In this document: positions 11,376-21,500 of the stretch, piece after piece
Position numbering within the stretch: position 1 is the stretch's first letter
How the letters are laid out: each line of letters begins with the position of its first letter
Assembly: GCA_963920705.1 (NCBI GenBank)
Contig: OY987240.1
Location: forward strand, 7,791,676-7,855,675
Direction: 5' to 3'
DNA: 64,000 nt
Source: Odiellus spinosus
Taxonomy: Eukaryota > Arthropoda > Arachnida > Opiliones > Phalangiidae
The notes under the pieces: generated by a model
Told to the model about the DNA's origin: nothing
Database searches by the model: none
The model's input: only the letters and a program-made list of their open reading frames with translations
Position numbers and translations under genes: made by a program

Positions 11376-13432
11376 TTTCTTAGTTTTACTTTTACTTTAG
11401 ACTACAGTTTCAGTATCTCTAGAGGTCATTGGAAAGGAAACGACGTCATTCGGGTCATTCGTCGCTTCGTGCGCCTCTTTTAGCTATCTAACCAATGGTC
11501 GTACTGTAAGGCTCTATAACAGAAGTTGAAATTGAATCGATAGCGCATTAGATTCAATTAATTTTTAGAAGTCTGAAACTGATTTCTATTGTTCTATTAT
11601 TATCAATTTAATTTTCTATCAATTAAAAAAAAATAAAATTCAATGATTCAAAACTAACTCCATGGTTTCGGATTTGCGGAAATTTTTTCGCGTCTTACAC
11701 TAGCTAATTTTTCCCTCCAATTAGTTGGCCCAATTCCGTCATTCACACTCATGACACAAAATAATAAATAGACCCTAAAATAAAATCGTTCGAATTTTCC
11801 AACAACTTTTACTCTTGCTTGCTGGGAAGAGGCAATATATGGCCGATCCCGATTGGCTGAGTTTGGTCACATGAATGCGCCGCCGCAGATCCCTGAATTT
11901 TATCTTAGCGCCTATAGAGAGAAAACCACCTTGAATTGTCACCACGCTCTATATCTCCAAGGGAGTTAACACGGTCTTGTAGGTGCAGACAAGTCACGGT
12001 GGATGATTTTTGAGATACTGAAGCTCGCCACTAGGTTTTACCCACGCTTAAATATTAAATTGTATATTACAACGTATTTATTAACGAATAACTAGAGAAT
12101 ATTTATCGCGGTTAATTAGAAATTTTAATACGTCAATTACTTAATTTTCCCAAGCCTAATTTATTTTTAAGAATGACCGAAAAAAGGTTATAAGTTTTTA
12201 TCACGATAGATGGCTGTAGTAGCGATTTTACGCCCCGTTCTACACCCCTTTCTTAAATATTGCTTGCCTGGGGGCGTGGATTTCCAGCTCGTTTTATTTA
12301 TTTTAGGGTCTGCATATTTTAGGATCTGCGCTGACATTCGAGAATTGTCAGTCGCTGTTACCCCTTCTATTGTTCCTCCAAGCATGATCTTTGGTTTAAG
12401 GGATTCACCGCTATTAGCATTGAAATAAACTTTAAGCTATACCATACATTCACAACGAGGCTTATAGAAAGGCAAAAGGGAAAATCCTTTACTTCCGTCT
12501 CAAAAAGATATTGCAACGTTATTTTATTGAACTTTACTCTTACGAAACGCAAACGTCAGTCCGCGCTTTGAAGCGGACTGTGTAGGCAATTCACAAATTG
12601 TAATTTTACATTGAGATCAATTTTAGAGCATTTTTTTCCTAATTGGATTTGTTCAGCCCTTCTTTCAATTCTAACAGTCGACGCGCGTGACTCAGAAAAA
12701 CGAAGGGAATGTCGCGATCACCTTGAAATTGCCCTACGTACGAAGCTAGGTTACCTTTTATCTCTAAGTTAGTTTCTTAGAGGTACATATCGCCATAACT
12801 CCTACACTTACTGGAATCTCTAGTACGCTTTAATCAACGCTAGTTGTTACTAGTACCAAAACCGGGGGAATGTGTATTTCAAATCCATAAGTTAAGCCTT
12901 TACTCCTAGTACCGTGTTTTATGGAAAACATAACTAAATTAAAAAACAAGAAGATAGTTGAGGATTTTGTGGCGTTGGTATGGTTTCGGTTTTAGCTCTG
13001 ATTTTTCTGGCAAATCCTTTTAAAAAGTTACAGAGAACGTTATTAGGAATATACCGCCTAGGCTAGAAGAACTTCCTCGTCACCTATAGTATATTTTCAC
13101 GATATTATATTTGGTGTTTATTTGGAAAAAGGAAGAACTTGGATACGAATGCCTTTAGGTTGGTTTTGAATAATTTTTGTTTTTCCATCTTGGCTTGTTT
13201 TACTTTTTAATTGAAGATAGATCTACTGAATTATATATTCAGGTATTACCCTTTTGTTTAAAATTAGACTAATAATCATTTTTAATTAACTTATCCGAAG
13301 ATAAAATAAATAATATCTCTCGTATGTTTTTATCTGAAAATTTCAACTTATCCTAGGATATTTTCCCAAGTTCGTCGCGAGTAATAAATATAATCTAAAC
13401 CTAAAAGCTTGGTTTTATTGTTTTTTGGGTAA
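11376..13432. other. No gene recognised
   Basis: Non-coding, AT-rich. A small perfect hairpin (CAGTCCGC, eight-base loop, GCGGACTG) lies at about 12,555-12,580. Short overlapping open frames at 12,188-12,552 are not convincing. Confidence 0.4.
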
Positions 13433-13856
13433 GGTTAAAATTGCGCAGTTCCCTTTTACGCATTTCCTACAAGCGCATTTCCTTTTGCGCAGGTTTTTCC
13501 ATTTCCGCAGGTTTTTCCATTTCCGCAGGTTTTTCCATTTCCGCAGGTTTTTCCATTTCCGCAGGTTTTTCCATTTCCGCAGGTTTTTCCATTTCCGCAG
13601 GTTTTTCCATTTCCGCAGGCTTTTCCATTTCCGCAGGCTTTTCCATTTCCGCAGGCTTTTCCATTTCCCCAGGTTTTTCCATTTGCGCAGGTTATGTTAG
13701 GTTAGGTTAGTTAATCATTCGAACTAGCCTGTCCCTCTTGGTGTCAGCTCGAATGGCAAACTGCGCAAATGGAAATGCGCAAATGAGAAACCGCGCAAAT
13801 GGCTACTGCGCAAATGAAAATGCGCCAATGGGAAACTGCGCAAGGGGACGCAAACC
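13433..13856. mobile_element. Foldback element with TTAGG core, GCGCAAATGG arm type
   Basis: Left arm: about 11 copies of an 18-bp unit (TTTTTCCATTTCCGCAGG). Core at about 13,690: GTTATGTTAGGTTAGGTTAG. Right arm: degenerate units of GCGCAAATGGAAAT, the inverted sense of the left arm. Same plan as the elements at 16,384, 29,968 and 47,976, but with different arm sequence. The ends are approximate and I found no target duplication. Open frames on both strands are by-products of the 18-bp unit. Confidence 0.75.
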
Positions 13857-14708
13857 GTTTTCGTAAATTGTGAGGGAATTTGAGTTAAATTTATTTGACA
13901 TGACTTCTAAGAAATGTGTATTTTCTTGTTTAATTTAAAATTTTATCTTCTGATAAAACCAATTAAGATTTTTTTTATTCACAAACAAATAATCGGAAAT
14001 ATCTTAAAAAAATATGAATAGCAGAAGATAACGGATTGATTCTATTCCGAACAGACATATTTTTCGTTTGAACTTTTTGTCGATTTTTTATTTCTCTTGG
14101 AACAAGTTTATGTTTATTAATAATTAGATTGTCATTTAAAGATATTGGAAGACACGCGTAGGTTGGGAATTACATCGCCTAGAAGCAGTTTTTTTTTCTA
14201 CTATGTTTGTTGTTAACTCACTACACTGTTTGCAAAGTTGATTGAGGTACCATTATATATTTTTTAGAAGTTTAAGGTTGGGTTTGGTTTTTTTTTCGCT
14301 TATTTGAGTCTCGTATAGTCGGTATTTTAAACGTTATAATGGTAGGTTTTCGTATGGGGGTTTAAGTTATGGTTTTCGGTGTTTTTTTTTCAATTAGGGC
14401 AGAGGTCATAAACCTAATTATTTTACTTTTAATCATAATTTGAAATTATCCAGTGCGGGGAGTCAATGATAATCCAACGTAATCGAAATATTTAACTAAT
14501 TATTCTTATGAATAACTAATTAACTTAATATTTGTGGATTATCTCGTCCAGACTCCGAATTCTAGCAAACGGTATTGGATTTTACGCGTTAAATTACTTT
14601 TTAGGATTAAGAAAAAGGTGGATATTTATTTTTTAGTTCCACATGTTGCTATGCACCCGAGTGAATGGACTCCGTCCTTGAATATGCAGAGATTCGGACA
14701 ATTAATTT
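13857..14708. other. No gene recognised
   Basis: AT-rich; no supported feature. Confidence 0.4.
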
Positions 14709-14957
14709 CTAAAGTTTGGTAAAATTTGAATAATACCAAGTATAAATTTCGGCCAATCGTATTAGTTCAGCCTTCAACGGTGCTTGTAATGTCCTAACAT
14801 AAGAAGAATATTTCGGCTTTTGTCACTCAAGGTCTTGGCTTTCGAATGCCGGCCTATTCTATTAATGTTAGGACATTACAAGCTCTGTTGAAGACTGGAA
14901 TAATATGATTGGCCGAAATTTATATTTACTTTTATTCAAACTTTAAAAAAACTTTAG
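14709..14957. mobile_element. Palindromic MITE, about 249 bp
   Basis: Arms of about 100 bp: AAATTTCGGCCAATC and GCTTGTAATGTCCTAACAT on the left recur inverted on the right (ATGTTAGGACATTACAAGC, GATTGGCCGAAATTT). The short loop is around 14,800-14,860. Exact ends and target duplication not resolved. Confidence 0.85.
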
Positions 14958-15295
14958 GAATTGATTTGAATACCAAAAACGCAATTAAAAATTCCAAAAA
15001 AAAAAAAAAAAATTCTCGAAAACGTTTTGCTCCAAGTTTCCATTTAAGGTTTATTCATCGAGCTATTGACGTTTTTGAGAAGTCGATGGCAAGCAAAATT
15101 TTTAAATCATAAAAAACGATGGAACACCTGAAATGAACAGAAAAAAATGTTAGATGGCGCCACGTTCTCTCATTTCGCCTTGCCAGAAAAAATGGTTGCA
15201 CTGAAAACACCGACATACTATGTTAATATATATTGTTGCAATTCTGTCCCTGTTTATTACATTTATTCCGTAAAACGGCTTATTTTAGTTGCTAT
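14958..15295. other. No gene recognised
   Basis: A-rich and T-rich runs; nothing supported. Confidence 0.4.
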
Positions 15296-15834
15296 TTAGT
15301 TACTTTGTGGCTACTATTTAGTTACTTTGTGGTTACTTTTTGATTACTATTTAGTTACTTTTTGATTACTATTTAGTTACTTTTTGATTACTATTTAGTT
15401 ACTTTTTGATTACTATTTAGTTACTTTTTGATTACTATTTAGTTACTTTTTGATTACTATTTAGTTACTTTTTGGTTACTAGTTAGTTTCTTTTTGATTA
15501 CTATTTAGTTACTTTTTGATTACTATTTAGTTACTTTTTGATTACTATTTAGTTACTTTTTGATTACTATTTAGTTACTTTTTGATTACTATTTAGTTAC
15601 TTTTTGATTACTATTTAGTTACTTTTTGATTACTATTTAGTTACTTTTTGATTACTAGTTAGTTACTTTTTGGTTACTAGTTAGTTTCTTTTTGATTACT
15701 ATTTAGTTACTTTTTGATTACTATTTAGTTACTTTTTGATTACTATTTAGTTACTTTTTGATTACTATTTAGTTACTTTTTGATTACTATTTTGTTACTT
15801 TTTGATTACTATTTAGTTACTTTTTGATTACTAT
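15296..15834. repeat. 22-bp minisatellite, about 24 copies
   Basis: Unit TTACTTTTTGATTACTATTT plus AG, highly homogeneous, with two variant copies (GGTTACTAGTTAG) near 15,475 and 15,670 about 195 bp apart. This suggests a block of about nine units was duplicated. Confidence 0.96.
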
Positions 15835-16204
15835 TTTCATTAAATTTATGTAAACTTTGAGTATATATCCTGCAAATATTGTGTCTGTATATTTATATAT
15901 GAATTTCTGACTAATCATATTATAGAGAAATAAATTCAAAATTGAATTTTAATCGATTAAGGATTTTAATCGATAAAATGTTTGTTATCCTGTCGGACGC
16001 CTTAAATGTTATAGAAAAGTCATTTTTCTAATACACGAGTGCTTTTTCGCTGATCATTAAATACTATTGGAGTATTAGATTATTGATTACTTTATTTAAA
16101 GTAAGGCTGTTACCATTTTTTTCGAATGTCTATGGATTATATTTTTAGTGTTATCATAAGTCAATTACTTTATTCCATAAAAGTAAACAACGCCCAGTAG
16201 CTTA

Positions 16205-16211
16205 ATACTAT
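16205..16211. other. Unoccupied paralogous target site of the 2,651-3,069 MITE
   Basis: The flanking repeat (from about 16,160: TTTATTCCATAAAAGTAAAC; after 16,211: AAGCAAAGG) matches both sides of the 2,651-3,069 element, but only one copy of the 7-mer (ATACTAT) is present here and no element. Confidence 0.8.
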
Positions 16212-16383
16212 AAGCAAAGGGCCAGGTAAAGGTACTAGCCCATCGCTTAAAACTAGCCACTGTCTGGATCGAGTGATTTGGACTCTTCAGCTCGATATTT
16301 TGAGTTGGGAAAGAAGATTGAAATTTAGGCGGGCCGTGCTTGGCTATGTTGTCTTCCCCCCAACTCCTCCATTCAACCTATAC

Positions 16384-17011
16384 GGTTTGTTCCCATTTCG
16401 CCCAAATATTTCGCCCAAAATTATCTATTCCCATTTCGCCCAATCCTACTTCACCCAAACGTGTTATCATTTGGCCCAAAATGATCGATTCCCAATTCGC
16501 CCAAACCAAAATTTCCTTGTCCCAATTCGCCCAATCCCACTTCGCCCAATCGTTTTATCAGTTAGTAAAGAATTATCTATTCCCATTTCGCTCAACCTAA
16601 AATTCCTTTTCCCGTTTCGCCTAAAATTGTTAGGTTAGGTTAGGTTAGGTAGAAATAATTAAACAGGACGAAGGAACCGATCAAGAGGATTTTGTTCGCA
16701 TATGCCTTGGGTGTGGATTGGCGAAATAAGAATTTGGCAAAAATGGAATTATGCGAAATGTGATTTGGCGAAATGGGAATTAGGGTAAATGGGATTGGAC
16801 GAAATAGGATTGGGCCTAATAAATTGGGCTGATTGGGAATTGGGCCTAATAAATTGGGCTGATTGGGAATTGGGCCTATTACATTGGGCTGATTGGGAAT
16901 TGGGCCAGTTGGGATTGGGCCAGTTAGGATTGGGCCAATTGAGTTTGGGCCAATTGAGATTGGGCGAAATGGGAACTGGGCCAAATGTTTTGGGCGAATC
17001 GGGGTAGAACC
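16384..17011. mobile_element. Foldback hAT-like element with TTAGG core, copy 1 (628 bp)
   Basis: Starts GGTTTGTTCCCATTTCGCCC and ends in the inverted form (GGGCGAATCGGGGTAGAACC). The left arm is dense in CCCATTTCGCCCAA, the right arm in TTGGGCGAAATGGGAA. The middle (about 16,630) is TTAGGTTAGGTTAGGTTAGG. The 8-bp flanks (ACCTATAC, CTACATAC) match only in the last four bases. Open frames in both directions follow the repeat units and are not genes. Confidence 0.85.
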
Positions 17012-17407
17012 CTACATACACGTTGACTGCGGCCGCTAAAGTGTCTCGAATGAGAATCTGCCGGTACATTTGCTGATAGAATAAAATGGTTTTATCATAT
17101 TGTTAAAACGCTATATTCTAAATTGTATAGCTCTGTTTGCCGACTCGTTCAAACATGTATTTTTTCTCCGATATAACGTAGCTTATTTCTGGATCGTAAT
17201 TAGCGATAATTATGATACCAAAATAAAATCAGTTTGGATTAATTACTTTTAGGAAAAAGGCCGCCCGAAGATTACCTTTCTAGTGTTAGAACGCGTTAGA
17301 ATCAACTGCAGGCTTTAGAAGAGCAACGCGACCATTTTGGTGACGTAGCATTGCGAGCAATTTTATTTTAATGCTAATTTTTTTTCTATGATAAAAAGGC
17401 CTATGTA
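17012..17407. other. Inverted dispersed-repeat fragment, no gene
   Basis: About 17,020-17,095 is the reverse complement of 3,080-3,150. With the forward match at 16,160-16,230, the foldback copy 1 lies between oppositely oriented pieces of this repeat. The rest is unannotated. Confidence 0.5.
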
Positions 17408-17411
17408 TATA

Positions 17412-18199
17412 CAGGGTGTTTCGAAAATGGTGGTAAGACCGAGCTACATCAGGTTTGATTGTTAAGGGGGTGCACCGTGCTGGGAAGCACATAACACCTC
17501 CGCCAATCCGTGCGGCTCATCATTTGTCCCTAAAGTGCCGCACGCGAAACCGTGCCCGGAACGGGTAACAAGGCCAAAGAGCGGGAACCGAAGTTAACCA
17601 GACCAGTGCTCCCGCATACACGTGCCGAGGGACTAAGGCAGCAAAAGGTGGAGAAACGGCTTGGCGACCAGAACCCACACAGCTGCGCCATACGGCCTCC
17701 ATAATGTAACCGTGACCCAAGAAGACCGACTCAAAGGCAGAGGGAGCTGCCAGGGCCCAGAACGGGCCCTGCGAGTCGGCCGGGTGTGGGCGAGACGGCC
17801 CTGTTCCGATTCGCGGAACTAGGACGGATCCTAGAACTCGGGCCCCCTCACCACGACAAGGATGGAACACTACCCCCACCCTGCGCACGGACAGGTGGGG
17901 GGGAGGGGGAAGACCGAGCTACAATGGTTCTAAAGGTTATTTTAAGACGAAAAGGTACATTAATAAACGGATACTCAATGATGAAATACGCTTATCATTA
18001 AAATACGCGCTAAATAATTAAGCGTATTTTATTATTGAGTATACCTTTATTAATGTACGTTAAGGATTCATCCGTACATGATTCATTTGGTAACTCTTAA
18101 ACGACGCCGCGTACGAAAACGTCATAGAACCTTTTCGTCTTAAAATGACCCATAGAACCCACTGTAGCTCGGTCCTACCACCATTTGCGAAACACCCTG
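17412..18199. mobile_element. Tc1/mariner-like foldback MITE interrupted by an insertion
   Basis: Inverted termini CAGGGTGTTTCGAAAATGG and CAGGGTGTTTCGCAAATGG, flanked by TATA on both sides (17,408-17,411 and 18,200-18,203), consistent with a TA target. The inner arms include GACCGAGCTACA and TTTTAAGACGAAAA. A relative lies at 43,668-43,856. Removing the 17,449-17,909 insertion leaves about 310 bp. Confidence 0.85.
17449..17909 (-). mobile_element. GC-rich retroelement-like insertion with 14-bp target duplication
   Basis: A 461-bp block, strikingly GC-rich against its surroundings. AAGACCGAGCTACA lies directly at both ends (17,435-17,448 and 17,910-17,923). A direct duplication of this length suggests a non-LTR retrotransposon or SINE made by target-primed reverse transcription. 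I see no poly(A) tail and no reverse-transcriptase motif. A 122-residue minus-strand open frame (17,520-17,888) is not recognisable. Orientation is a guess. Confidence 0.65.
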
Positions 18200-18312
18200 T
18201 ATATGTGGAATCGTTTTTTAAATGATATTTCCGAAAATGCTACTCTTTAATGGTCAATACAACTCTTGTACCAAAGGTTATTCAATATTTTCTTTTTTTT
18301 TTTTGTTCACAG

Positions 18313-18421
18313 GTTATGGAGGAGAAGAGAAAATTGTCGTTGTATCGATCTCATCATAATTTATAGAAGCTAATCATTATATTCGTATCTTGTCGATTGA
18401 CTTGGGGAATTTCGTTGAAGC
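18313..18421 (+). other. norpA: norpA 5'UTR part of the first recognised exon
   Basis: A T-rich tract ending TTGTTCACAG gives a splice acceptor at 18,311-18,312, so at least one further non-coding exon lies upstream, which I cannot place. The leader contains an upstream ATG at 18,316 followed by 16 codons and TAG at 18,364-18,366, ahead of the main ATG. Confidence 0.75.
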
Positions 18422-18505
18422 ATGACTAAAGCCTTCGAATTCATTTGGCGTCGACCCATTCCGGAGATTTTACTCAATGGTTGTGTCTTCGATCGATGGG
18501 AAGAG
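18422..18505 (+). CDS. norpA: norpA exon 1 (coding part), residues 1-28
   Basis: ATG with A at -3. Encodes [16 protein letters not shown] and onward to FDRWEE; donor GTAGGC, phase 0. Start of the PH-like region. Confidence 0.9.
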
Positions 18506-21500
18506 GTAGGCCCTAAACTTATTTTAAAAACTAAATCTGGCCAATCTCTTAATTTATTCGTGCTTTGGAAAATTAGCAGACATTTGGCATAGTTTTTTCA
18601 CCGAAAATTTGTTTGAAATTTAATGTTGTAGAGTCGCGCTATAGGGAAAAATTTAACACCTGGAATTCTTCTATAAATTGAATGTTGGGTAAGTTAAAAG
18701 TCGGGGATATTTGAAAATTCGGCATAAAGGTCAGGAAAAGTCGAGGGAATTTGAAATTTAGGTTTAAAGATCAGGAAAAATTGGGGAAATTTCAAAATTA
18801 GCCTTAGAGGTCAGGTCGGGAAATTAGGTTAAGAGGTCTGGAAAAGTAGCGGAAATTTGAAATGCGGTTTCAAGCTTAAGAAATGTTTGGGAAATTTTAA
18901 AATTTGGCTCCAAAGGTCAGGGAAAATTTCAAAAATAGGCTAAGAGGTCAGCTTGGGGAAATTTCAGAGTAGTTGAACAGGTCAGCAATAAACAGGGAAA
19001 TATTAAAATTTTTGTGTAAATAAGGATCAGTAAAAGTCGGAAATTTTTCAAAAATCTGCAAAATGTTTTTAATATTTTGGCTTAATTTAAAAGTTCGGGG
19101 AAATTGTAAAATTAAGCTAAAAGGTCATGAAATGTATGGTAATATTTGAAAATTAGGCTTAAAGGTCAGGAAAAATGGGTGAAATTTGAAAATTTGGTTT
19201 AAACGTTAAGAAAGGTTGGGGAAATTTCAAAGTTGTAGGCCAAAAGGTCAACGCGTAAAACGTCAGGAAAATATGAAAATACGTTAAAAGATCAGCAAAA
19301 CACAAAAATATTAATTTTTTGGCTTCATAGCCACTAAAAGTCGGGTAAACCTTAAAATTAAGCTTAAACGTCAGGAAAAGTTAGAGAATTTTATGTATGA
19401 AAAGTATGGAAATTTCAAAATTAGGATAAAATCAGATGAAGTCGGTACAATTTTAAATAAGTTAAATGGTCAGCAGAAACCGGGAAATTTTAAATTTTGG
19501 TTTCAAGCCCAGTAAATGTCGGTTAAATTTTAAAATTAGGCATAAATGTCAGTTAAAAGTCGGGATTTTTGAAAATTACTTTATAACATGGTCAGGTTAA
19601 ATCTGGTAGTTAAAACTTTATGACAACCGATTTACATTGATATTACACTATTTGATATGATTAAAATCTTAGACTGCTTAAAAAGGGGTTTCACCCTGGA
19701 CACGCGACGTGCTTCGTACGTCATTGGTAAGTGTTATTGTTGATAGAGGTGGTACTAATACTTTTCGATGGTGCGCTCTTCCTTCCCACCATCTCTACCG
19801 CTACGATAATTGGCTTGATGACCGCTAGAGGTGCCAGAGAACTGCGCCACCAAGATCAATATTAAAAACAATCTGCTAACTACGGTGGAAGGCAGAGATA
19901 GCGGCGCGTCGCGTGTCCAGGGTGAAACCCTTTCTTAGGCCAACAACCAAAACATCATATTCTTATATCAAGAATAGATTCAACGCTATACCTCTGGTGT
20001 AACGCTAGTTTCGAGCGGGTGGAGCTTACTAGATTTCACGTTATATGCGTTTTTATTTTCACCCTATCACGAGCTTTCGAGGTCCGCGACAGAGAGCTAG
20101 CTCTACCGGCAGCGCCTATCCCCGCAGCCTGATATCCTCCCCCCCCCCCCGCACTTATCGTAGAAAACCGCCAATCGCTTCCTGTGCACGTGACATGAGG
20201 CGCGGCGTAAGACCTCCGTAGGCTCCATCCACTTGAGACTAGCGCGCGGACGAAGGTATAGCTCTTCCATATTCTTGTGTTAAATCTATTCTTGCTTATA
20301 TGTAATAATCACCTGATGATGGAGTCCTAGCTCCGAAACGTTGTTAACTCAATGCAGTGAAGTTATTTTTTTAAATATGTACAATACCTGCACTAAGAAG
20401 AATGATCAATTAAATCATAATTTTAAACCATTTGTACAGGAAAAAGAGCAACTGGTGTACGAACCAGGGGCCACTTTTAAAGTGGACGAATTTGGATTCT
20501 TCATATTTTGGAAGAGCGATAACCGGGTAAGTTTGGTCGATTCCAGACTTTTTCTTTTTACTAAATCAGCTACGTGGCTCCATTAAAAAGCCCTATGCGC
20601 AAGTGGACCAAAAAGTAGTACAAATCCAATAAAACGGCTAAAAAGACAAATTGAGAAACTTCCAACGCCTAAATTAGAGGTCGGGGGTTTGGACTCCATA
20701 TTTCTGCTTAACTTTATTAGTAACTTGAAATTATCCGCGGGAAGGCTTTGATAAATCAAATTTAATCGAAATATTTAACTGATTATAACTGATAATTAAC
20801 TAATCAACCAAATATTTGTATATTATCTTGTCCAAAAACCGACCTCTAGCGTAAATACCTGAAGCTAAGCTAGCTTATACAGAACCAGAAGTTCACAACA
20901 TACAACCTAAAAGTAATATAACGCAAACAGTAAAGTTGACTTCATAGCCAAACAAGTTTGAACGTGCCCTAGAGAAAAAATAAACATACCACCCCTGATT
21001 TGGGGTCTTCCTCAAAATTTGGAATGTGGTCTAAATGGAATATTGTCTCTAATACTACGCCTATCTGAAGGAAAAGAAATAGGGCGGTGGTAACGATTTT
21101 AAAAATATCGTTAGATGTCACTTTCTTGGGGATAAAAAAAGGGAAATATATATGAACGTTAGGTTAATAATCGAAAATAGCTTTTGTGTAAATTAGGATT
21201 ATAGTTTAATTTGTAAAACTTAGCCGCTTCTTCGATTGGTGAAAATTTGTAAACTTTTCTAAATGTGAAATAGTAAATTTAAACCAAGATCTTTATATTA
21301 TCGCCTAGATGTCGCCAGGGGCTCGATGTCGCCAGGGGCTCTACGATCTTCGTTCGATAGAGCCTCGCGTAATTGGCTTTTGTCGACGCTAGACTCACGA
21401 TTGCCTAGCCCTATTGAATTCATTACCTAATCTCCTGTCGCGATTGCCTATTCATTACGTAATCTCCAGACAGATTCCCCCGAGAAAGTGACTTCTACCT

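Noticed and set aside
17520-17888. 122-residue minus-strand ORF in the GC-rich insertion
   Set aside because: High GC content makes chance ORFs likely; no reverse-transcriptase, endonuclease or other motif.
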